Assembly: GCA_031280065.1 (NCBI GenBank)
Contig: JAITHH010000217.1
Location: forward strand, 1-7,288
Length of the DNA: 7,288 bases
Reading direction: 5' to 3'
Source: Treponema sp.
GTDB lineage: Bacteria > Spirochaetota > Spirochaetia > Treponematales > Breznakiellaceae
The notes beneath the pieces are model-generated. The model worked only from the letters and a program-made list of their open reading frames with translations, ran no database searches and was not told the origin of the DNA. Positions 1-4,539 of this stretch are shown here, in pieces. Position numbers and translations under genes: made by a program. How positions within the stretch are numbered: position 1 is the first letter of the stretch; every line of letters starts with the position of its first letter.

Positions 1-189
1 ATCGAGGCGTTTACGGTTTACGCGGAAACGCCGCTGGCCGGGGGCGGTTCCTGGGAAAAGGTCTATATGGGAACCACGGTAGGTTATAAGAAGATTTGCC
101 GCTTTGCGCCGGTGGAAACCACCGCGCTCAAAATCACCATTGAGCGCAGCCGTGTTTTCCCCACCTTGCGGTTCATCGGAGTTTATTAG
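1..189 (+). CDS. Probable alpha-L-fucosidase (GH29), C-terminal fragment
   Basis: This is the last 62 codons of a gene entering from the left edge, read in frame 1 and ending at TAG 187-189. The visible part contains VYMGTTVGYKKICRF and ends SRVFPTLRFIGVY. From knowledge of the family, a 'W..v..GttiGykki.rf.pv' stretch followed by 'l.i..sra.Ptl.f.g.y' is typical of the C-terminal beta-sandwich (discoidin-like) part of GH29 alpha-L-fucosidases, which remove terminal L-fucose from glycans. The catalytic TIM barrel and any signal peptide lie outside the window, so activity and location cannot be judged. The gene converges on a sugar-type oxidoreductase, which suits a glycan-using neighbourhood. 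Another glycosidase carrying the same accessory domain is the main alternative. Confidence 0.72.
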   Translation: MEAFTVYAETPLAGGGSWEKVYMGTTVGYKKICRFAPVETTALKITIERSRVFPTLRFIGVY

Positions 190-210
190 GCTGAGGCCGC
201 AGCGTCCCTG

Positions 211-253
211 CTGGGGGGCCATCGAATCTTTGGTTCGCGCTCCCCGCCCCCCT
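211..253. repeat. GC-rich dispersed repeat C, copy 1, with CGAAYC stem-loop
   Basis: This segment of the gap between the convergent fucosidase and oxidoreductase genes reads GGGGGGCCAT, then a 15-base stem-loop (223-237, CGAATC-TTT-GGTTCG with one G-T wobble), then CGC and a C-rich tail. It aligns closely with 4468-4510, about 4.2 kb away in another gap: the GGGGGGCCAT block, the stem-loop and the trailing CGC are shared, with only scattered differences. It is non-coding and has no transposase nearby. I read it as one copy of a dispersed intergenic palindromic repeat. Confidence 0.7.
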
Positions 254-286
254 CCTTAAGTTGTTGACATTGCCCCCCTGTTCGCC

Positions 287-303
287 CCGGCGCAAAGCGC
301 CGG
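287..303. terminator. GC-rich hairpin between convergent genes
   Basis: A perfect 7-bp stem (CCGGCGC, loop AAA, GCGCCGG) lies 98 bases after the fucosidase stop and 20 bases beyond the oxidoreductase stop. No T-run follows on either strand, so it is not a textbook intrinsic terminator. It may instead slow polymerase, stabilise 3' ends, or be another repeat remnant. Confidence 0.3.
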
Positions 304-322
304 TTACCTTCTCCGGCGATTG

Positions 323-1480
323 TTACCGGTTGTTGGAGCTGCCCACAGTGATTGCGCCTGCCAGCTCACCCGTTGAAACGGCCTTTGGATAAAAACGCGG
401 CGCGTTTTTCAGAATACCGTCTGTCGTGTAAAAAGGATCGTCCTTTGCCAGGGGCAGGTCCACACTGCGCCGCTCTATGCCGGATTTGTAAATAGCCGTG
501 ATAAGTTCGATAGTTAATCTGCCGTCTTCGCCGCCGATGAGGGGCTTGCCCCCCTGCTCTATCGCGGAAAGCACATTGTCTATCTGGCCGGTATGCCCCT
601 CATACGCGAGGCCGCTTAAACTTTGGTAATAGTTTTCCAGTTCGTCTGCAAATTGGGTATCCTCGACCGGAAAACCGTTGGGCCTTTCCTGCGAGGCGCG
701 TACTTTCCATGGCGCGGAAACGCGGGCTTTTTCACCTTGAAAGATGATCTGCTGTTCTTCGCCGTGGTGAATTACCGAGCTGGTTACCTGGGCAAGCGCG
801 CCGCCGCCGTATTGCATCACGGCTACCGAAATGTCCTCAACTTCGGAGTTGTTGTGGGCGGCGTTGCTGATTACCGCGCTGACTGATTCGGGCCGCCCCA
901 TTATCCAGCCTAGCATATCGATATGATGCACGGCGTGATTGAGGGTGCAGCCGCCGCCTTCTTTGTCCCAAACGCCGCGCCACCAGAGGTGGTAATACGA
1001 GGGGCCCCGCCACCAATGGGAGTCTATCTGCGCGTGAGTGATTCTGCCGATTTTCCCCGAATCCAGCACATTCTTTACTTTAGCGATGGGGTCTTTAAAG
1101 CGGTTCTGGGCAATAACTGAAAGAACGCCGCCGCCCTGTTTCGCGGCTTCGATAATGGCGTCACATTCCGCAAGGGAAGCGGCCATGGGTTTTTCCACAA
1201 TAACGTTCTTGCCCGCTTTCAGAAAATCAATAGCTATTTCAGCGTGGGTAAACGGAGGCGTGGCGATACTCACCAAGTCCACATGGGGATCGTGTAAAAT
1301 CTCCTTGTGAGAAGCGTGCACTGTTGCCGCGTCCAGTTTGAATTGCTTTTTGAAATTGTCCGCCTTTTCGACGACAATATCCACGAGGCGGGTAATCCCG
1401 CACCGGTCCGGGAATTGTAAATACCCGCTGATGTGCGCGGGGGCAATGCCTCCGCAGCCGATAATTGCTACAGAAATCAT
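323..1480 (-). CDS. Gfo/Idh/MocA-family NAD(P)-dependent oxidoreductase
   Basis: This 385-residue protein has the usual family length. Residues 1-20 form the Rossmann entry with GCGGIAPAHISGY, where nicotinamide cofactor binds. EKPMA at 96-100 holds the family's conserved lysine (K97). GGGCTLNHAVHHIDMLGWIMG-type residues at 175-195 match the substrate-site motif, with H185 at the position of the usual catalytic histidine. N181 stands where myo-inositol dehydrogenases have aspartate, a change common in the wider family. Members oxidise or reduce sugars, inositols or sugar derivatives in the cytoplasm; the substrate here cannot be read from sequence. The ATG start is supported by AAGGTGA (1488-1494) seven bases upstream. 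There is no signal peptide. The gene stands alone, convergent with the fucosidase and divergent from the phosphorylase gene. A role in sugar catabolism is inferred from that neighbour only. Confidence 0.93.
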   Translation of the reverse strand: MISVAIIGCGGIAPAHISGYLQFPDRCGITRLVDIVVEKADNFKKQFKLDAATVHASHKEILHDPHVDLVSIATPPFTHAEIAIDFLKAGKNVIVEKPMAASLAECDAIIEAAKQGGGVLSVIAQNRFKDPIAKVKNVLDSGKIGRITHAQIDSHWWRGPSYYHLWWRGVWDKEGGGCTLNHAVHHIDMLGWIMGRPESVSAVISNAAHNNSEVEDISVAVMQYGGGALAQVTSSVIHHGEEQQIIFQGEKARVSAPWKVRASQERPNGFPVEDTQFADELENYYQSLSGLAYEGHTGQIDNVLSAIEQGGKPLIGGEDGRLTIELITAIYKSGIERRSVDLPLAKDDPFYTTDGILKNAPRFYPKAVSTGELAGAITVGSSNNR

Positions 1481-1546
1481 AATAATATCACCTTGTCTGG
1501 TTTAAGAATGTTTGTCAAGCGGGGATGGTATGTCCCGCGATAAAGA

Positions 1547-1647
1547 CCTAAGGCAACGCTGATTAAAGCGAACCGAACCACGGAAGACACGGAAGGGACG
1601 CAGAAAGGAAGTCATTTTCCGTGCGGTTTCCGCGTTTTCTGCGGTAA
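1547..1647. repeat. Intergenic repeat A, copy 1
   Basis: This element begins with CCTAAGGCAACGCTGATTAAA, give or take one base at the edge, and includes a block at 1571-1594 identical to 1860-1883 and a block at 1615-1634 identical to 1893-1912. Compared with copy 2 it carries about a dozen extra bases around 1597-1610. Those extra bases (CGCAGAAA, 1599-1606) pair with TTTCTGCG (1636-1643), so this copy has its own inner hairpin. The motif 'accacggaagacacgga' resembles short intergenic repeats I recall from many bacterial genomes, which often yield spurious small ORFs. No gene is supported here. Confidence 0.8.
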
Positions 1648-1668
1648 AAAGAACAGTTGCCAGGGGAA

Positions 1669-1783
1669 CCGCAGATTACACGGATAAAAAGGATGGCACA
1701 GATGAGTAGAAACAACATCAGTGTCGAACCAAAGGTTCGCAATCTGTGTCGAACCGAAGGTTCGCAATCCGTGTCATCTGCGG
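1669..1783. repeat. Palindromic element B, 115 bp, with nested tandem hairpins
   Basis: The ends are 17-bp inverted repeats (1669-1685 and 1767-1783) matching at 16 of 17 positions. Inside, CACAGAT (1697-1703) can pair with ATCTGTG (1742-1748). Two tandem 25-bp units (1721-1745 and 1746-1770) each contain a CGAACC-NAA-GGTTCG stem-loop, and a third unit begins with GTGTC at 1771. The whole can fold as one long imperfect cruciform. There is no internal ORF worth keeping and no clear flanking target duplication, so it is repeat- or MITE-like rather than an insertion sequence. It lies between the two A copies, giving the order A-B-A. Confidence 0.78.
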
Positions 1784-1820
1784 TAAAAAATATGATTCGT
1801 TGATATTGCACGGGAGTCTC

Positions 1821-1856
1821 TTTAATCAGCGGTTCCCTAAGGCAGCGCTGATTAAA
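1821..1856. repeat. Inverted repeat at the left edge of repeat A copy 2
   Basis: TTTAATCAGCG (1821-1831) and CGCTGATTAAA (1846-1856) form a perfect 11-bp stem with a 14-base loop. The right arm is the conserved start of repeat A. The left arm is absent from the equivalent place before copy 1, so this copy has a fuller boundary. The same CGCTGATT core recurs in the terminator at 2836-2872. Confidence 0.7.
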
Positions 1857-1926
1857 TCAAACCGAACCACGGAAGACACGGAAAGGGAATCCTTTTCCGT
1901 GCGGTTTCCGCGGTTTCCGTGGTTTT
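1836..1926. repeat. Intergenic repeat A, copy 2
   Basis: This is a direct repeat of 1547-1647 whose start lies 289 bases further right. It is internally palindromic: AACCACGGAA (1865-1874) pairs with TTCCGTGGTT (1915-1924), and CACGGAAA (1877-1884) pairs with TTTCCGTG (1894-1901). A GTG at 1919-1921 inside it opens a frame that runs into the phosphorylase gene, but the codons up to 1999 look like repeat and spacer rather than enzyme. Bases 1927-1999 between the repeat and the gene show only weak promoter-like hexamers. Confidence 0.8.
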
Positions 1927-1999
1927 ATCCGTACAATCCGTTTCCCCAGCCCTCAAACCGCTATACAAACCCGCTCAAACCGCCGATGATAACCTTGTT

Positions 2000-2830
2000 A
2001 TGGAAGAATTACAGCAGAAGGTTCTGGAAAGCACCGAGTTTATCCAGAACAGGACGGCGTTGAAGCCGGAAATCGGCCTGGTACTGGGTTCCGGGCTTGG
2101 CGGACTGGGAGAACGGCTGCGGGATACCTGCTCGATTCCCTATGGGGAAATTCCCCACTTTGCCCGGAGTACCGCGCCGGGTCATGCGGGGCGGCTTCTC
2201 GTTGGGCATCTGGGCGACAGGGCTGTGCTTTGTATGCAGGGGCGCTTTCACTACTATGAGGGCATTCCTATGGCGGAATTGGTCTATCCGGTGCGAGTGA
2301 TGAGCAGGCTGGGAATACGGACGCTGGTACTCACCAACGCGGCGGGGGGCATGAACAAGGACTGGAAGCCGGGAGACCTCATGCTGATTACCGATCACAT
2401 CAATTACATGGGCGCTAACCCGCTGAGGGGTCCTAACGCGGAGGGTTTTGGCCCCCGCTTCCCGGACATGACCACAGCCTACACGCCGGGTTTACTAGAC
2501 CTGGCCCGGAGGACTGCGGCGGACTTGGGAATTCAACTGCGGGAAGGGGTGTATCTGGGCTACATGGGGCCGAGTTTCGAGACGCCGGCGGAGATTAGGC
2601 TGTTTCAATCGTGGGGGGCGGGGGCCTGCGGCATGTCTACTGTGCCGGAGGTGATAGCGGCCCGTCATTGCGGGATGGATGTTCTGGCGATTTCCTGTAT
2701 AACTAATTTGGCGGCGGGTATTTTGAACAAACCTATATCATCTGACGAGGTGAATGAAACCGCCGGCCTGGCTGGAGAGCGGTTTTCGCGGCTGCTCATG
2801 GAGATTATAGCGCGAATATGCCCCCGTTAA
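2000..2830 (+). CDS. punA: Purine nucleoside phosphorylase (trimeric, NP-I family)
   Basis: This 276-residue enzyme would split purine nucleosides with phosphate into free base and ribose-1-phosphate or deoxyribose-1-phosphate, a cytoplasmic salvage step. Motifs in order are GSGLGG (30-35, phosphate loop), GHAG (61-64), GRFHYYEG (81-88), TNAAGG (112-117), GPSFETPAE (190-198), GMSTVPE (211-217) and ITN (234-236). By family knowledge E194 and N236 contact the base and suggest 6-oxopurines (inosine, guanosine); S31, H62, R82, H84 and S213 contact phosphate. The histidine that contacts the ribose 5'-OH in human PNP appears to be S248 here. I chose ATG 2000 because homology and normal length begin there. 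The in-frame GTG at 1919 would add 27 residues encoded partly by repeat A. No clear ribosome binding site precedes either start. The gene appears monocistronic. The symbol follows bacterial usage; paralogous names exist. Confidence 0.93.
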   Translation: MEELQQKVLESTEFIQNRTALKPEIGLVLGSGLGGLGERLRDTCSIPYGEIPHFARSTAPGHAGRLLVGHLGDRAVLCMQGRFHYYEGIPMAELVYPVRVMSRLGIRTLVLTNAAGGMNKDWKPGDLMLITDHINYMGANPLRGPNAEGFGPRFPDMTTAYTPGLLDLARRTAADLGIQLREGVYLGYMGPSFETPAEIRLFQSWGAGACGMSTVPEVIAARHCGMDVLAISCITNLAAGILNKPISSDEVNETAGLAGERFSRLLMEIIARICPR

Positions 2831-2872
2831 AAAAACAGCGCTGATTTATTCACGGGGAATAAATCAGCGCTG
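2829..2872 (-). terminator. Intrinsic terminator of the lipoprotein gene
   Basis: A perfect 15-bp stem (2836-2850 with 2858-2872, 7-base loop) is followed on the minus strand by seven T residues (2835-2829). It begins 15 bases after the lipoprotein stop codon. On the plus strand no T-run follows, so it fits the minus-strand gene best, although the hairpin lies just past the phosphorylase stop and may protect that 3' end too. Two of the T-tract positions are the complement of the phosphorylase TAA stop. The arms contain CAGCGCTGATT, the core also found at the edge of repeat A. Confidence 0.88.
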
Positions 2873-2887
2873 ACCGGGAGCGGGATT

Positions 2888-4231
2888 TTACAGCATCATC
2901 TCGTCAGAAGGCGGTGTCTGATAAATGATCCTTCCCGACGCGACATCAAGCAGCCGGACTTGCAGCATCCGGGCGCTGCTTGTACCGGATACCGCGACCA
3001 AAATAAAAACCTGCACGCCAGCCTGCCGCCCAAAACCGGCGATTGTTGAATCATCAAAATCTTCCCAGTTGGTACTTTGCAGATTACGCTCCGCCTCAAG
3101 CATACGCTGACTGCCGCGGTCCACGAGGCTCATCCCGTCTTCCCGCAATGTGTACGCAATCGTATCAACCGCCCGGTCCGCAAGGCTGCGGCCAGCAGAT
3201 TTCGCCACATTCTGTACTGCCACAGCCGGCTGTCCCGGCAGATTGTCCTTGATAAGCGGAATCACCGTCTCCATCACCTTGTCGAACTGACTGCGGGTAT
3301 CACTGTATGTCCCCGACAGCGCGGCTTGATCGGCGATAGTCTTGCTGATTTGCGCAAGGCGTTCCCCGGCTTTGGGACTGCCGGTTTCGTCGTACAGCCG
3401 CTGGGCAATGCTGCGGGCCTCATTAATATCCCCCTTGGCCTCGTACAGCAGGGTCATGTTGTACCCGGCTTCAAAACTGCCGGTATCGGCAAAAACCGCA
3501 GTATAAATGTCCAGCGCACGGTTGTAGCTTCCATCTTTAGCAAACGCCGCGGCATCTTTCATGCGCTTTACCGTATCTTTACTCTCCCGCTTGCCCGGTT
3601 TCATCAACGCGACATTTTTTGTTTCTGTCCACGGCGCAACATCCCGTTCCATGCCCTGGAGCATGTAGTTCGTAACGAGATAATGCACAAGCTCATCGGC
3701 GGATGGAAGTTCCGCCCGGCTGGGCTGTTCATTTTCCAATGAATCATTTTTGGAAACGACCCCAACCAGACTCCCGTCACGGGAACGCATAAAGTTGTAG
3801 TTGAAATTAAGTTCCGCTCTCCGTTTGTAATACGTTTTGATTACTTCTTTTTTGGTTTCATAATCAGTTTCCTGAACCTGGCGCTGTGAATCTTGGATGT
3901 TGAGGGAAATAATCTGACCAATGAAAATAGCGTCCACATGGTTTTCAACGCTTTCACCAGCTTTTTGCAGGCGTTCAACTTCGCGGTAATCAACCACCGT
4001 AAAATGGCCGGTATTCATAATCCTCCGGGTTACCTCGCTGGTAATAAGCGCCGCTGTTTTCTTTTGAGTATCCGAATAATCGGAAACCGTAAAAGGCTGA
4101 ATCGCAATACGCCTGATACCAGCCGTATCCATTGCGGGCACATGGGACACCTTCATCTGAACCGTTGTAGCGCATCCGGCTAACAGCCACGCGGCGCACA
4201 CAAGCGCCCCTCCGCTCACTCTCTTCTTCAC
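2888..4231 (-). CDS. Lipoprotein with two CsgG/FlgO-like domains and TPR-like middle
   Basis: This 447-residue protein is predicted to be exported and lipid-anchored. MKKRVSGG, a hydrophobic stretch and the lipobox LAGC (Cys20) form a canonical lipoprotein signal. Residues about 38-110 (IRRIAIQPF..., ITSEVTRRI, FTVVDYREVERL, DAIFIGQI) look like a CsgG/LpoB-type alpha/beta domain. Residues about 222-300 are helical with TPR-like spacing (AAAFAKDGSYNRALDIY, then NMTLLYEAKGDINEAR). Residues about 345-440 (ADRAVDTIAYTL, LVDRGSQRML, IAGFGRQAGVQVFILVAV, LLDVASGRIIY) form a second such domain. The family includes curli secretion, flagellar-associated (FlgO) and penicillin-binding-protein activator lipoproteins; which role applies here is unknown. 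GTG 4231 is preferred: a perfect AGGAGG lies six bases upstream and it gives a normal signal peptide. The upstream in-frame GTG at 4303 has no such site and would put a 43-residue hydrophilic leader before Cys. It has its own promoter and terminator. Confidence 0.85.
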   Translation of the reverse strand: MKKRVSGGALVCAAWLLAGCATTVQMKVSHVPAMDTAGIRRIAIQPFTVSDYSDTQKKTAALITSEVTRRIMNTGHFTVVDYREVERLQKAGESVENHVDAIFIGQIISLNIQDSQRQVQETDYETKKEVIKTYYKRRAELNFNYNFMRSRDGSLVGVVSKNDSLENEQPSRAELPSADELVHYLVTNYMLQGMERDVAPWTETKNVALMKPGKRESKDTVKRMKDAAAFAKDGSYNRALDIYTAVFADTGSFEAGYNMTLLYEAKGDINEARSIAQRLYDETGSPKAGERLAQISKTIADQAALSGTYSDTRSQFDKVMETVIPLIKDNLPGQPAVAVQNVAKSAGRSLADRAVDTIAYTLREDGMSLVDRGSQRMLEAERNLQSTNWEDFDDSTIAGFGRQAGVQVFILVAVSGTSSARMLQVRLLDVASGRIIYQTPPSDEMML

Positions 4232-4237
4232 TCTTTT

Positions 4238-4243
4238 CCTCCT
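4238..4243 (-). promoter_or_regulatory. Shine-Dalgarno site fixing the lipoprotein GTG start
   Basis: On the minus strand this reads AGGAGG, six bases before GTG 4231-4229. It decides the start against the longer in-frame GTG at 4303, and it lies inside that longer frame. Confidence 0.88.
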
Positions 4244-4317
4244 GCGTTTTTCTCCCGCCGCCTGTTCCTCAGACGATGGGAGATAAGTATTTGTGTTCCT
4301 CACTAGGAACTTAAAAT

Positions 4318-4346
4318 AATCTACGAATTACCTATAAGATCGTCAA
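4318..4346 (-). promoter_or_regulatory. Sigma-70-type promoter of the lipoprotein gene
   Basis: On the minus strand TTGACG (4346-4341) and TAGATT (4323-4318) are spaced by exactly 17 bases, matching the -35 and -10 consensus at five and four of six positions. An A/T-rich run just upstream (4347-4363) resembles an UP element. Transcription would begin near 4311, giving a leader of about 80 bases to GTG 4231. It would leave only about 8 bases before the alternative start at 4303, which further disfavours that start. Confidence 0.65.
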
Positions 4347-4434
4347 GAAAATATTTTTAAAAACAACTGCGGAAAACGGGGGAAAATGCTATGGATTCGC
4401 AATACGGTACATGAGAGCAATTTGATAGCATATT

Positions 4435-4510
4435 GGCGGCGGGGGTTCCACCCCCGCAACGCCCCCGCCGGGGGGCCATCGAACCTCTGGTTCGCGCCCA
4501 CCGGTCCCCC
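4435..4510. repeat. Hairpin cluster: G/C hairpin plus repeat C copy 2
   Basis: Three perfect stem-loops stand in a row between the SulP stop and the lipoprotein promoter: GCGGGGG/CCCCCGC (4439-4457, loop TTCCA), GCCCCC/GGGGGC (4461-4476) and CGAACC/GGTTCG (4480-4494, loop TCT). Bases 4468-4510 are the second copy of the dispersed repeat at 211-253. The first hairpin resembles one at 6254-6270. None is followed by a T-run, so they are not classical terminators, though they are the only structures after the SulP gene. Bases 4364-4434 and 4511-4539 hold nothing else I can identify. Confidence 0.72.
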
Positions 4511-4539
4511 GCTTAACAGGCTGCGCGGCCCCCCTTATA

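Noticed and set aside
1513..1518. Minus-strand TTGACA upstream of the oxidoreductase as a -35 box
   Set aside because: No acceptable -10 hexamer lies 15-19 bases downstream; that spacing falls on the ribosome binding site region. A small inverted repeat (1519-1523 with 1534-1538) next to it could be an operator but is too short to call.
1734..1764. tRNA fragment, because GGTTCG and CGAACC recall a T-arm
   Set aside because: The order of the arms is wrong for a T-loop, and no acceptor, D or anticodon arm surrounds it.
1721..1783. CRISPR array
   Set aside because: There are only two direct units with no unique spacers between them, and no cas genes in the window.
1800..1826. Plus-strand TTGATA ... 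TTTAAT as a promoter for the phosphorylase
   Set aside because: The hexamers are fair but spacing is only 15 bases, and the -10 lies in a stem-loop about 170 bases from the start codon. TACAAT at 1932-1937 also lacks a good -35. I could not choose one.
1563..2063. Small open frames in the divergent gap (1563-1811 on minus, 1746-2063 on plus)
   Set aside because: They are made almost wholly of repeats A and B. Peptides such as TTEDTE are typical of translated intergenic repeats, not proteins.
3077..3742. A 221-residue plus-strand open frame
   Set aside because: It is antisense to the lipoprotein gene, which has a clear start, signal peptide, promoter and terminator. The antisense translation shows no family resemblance.
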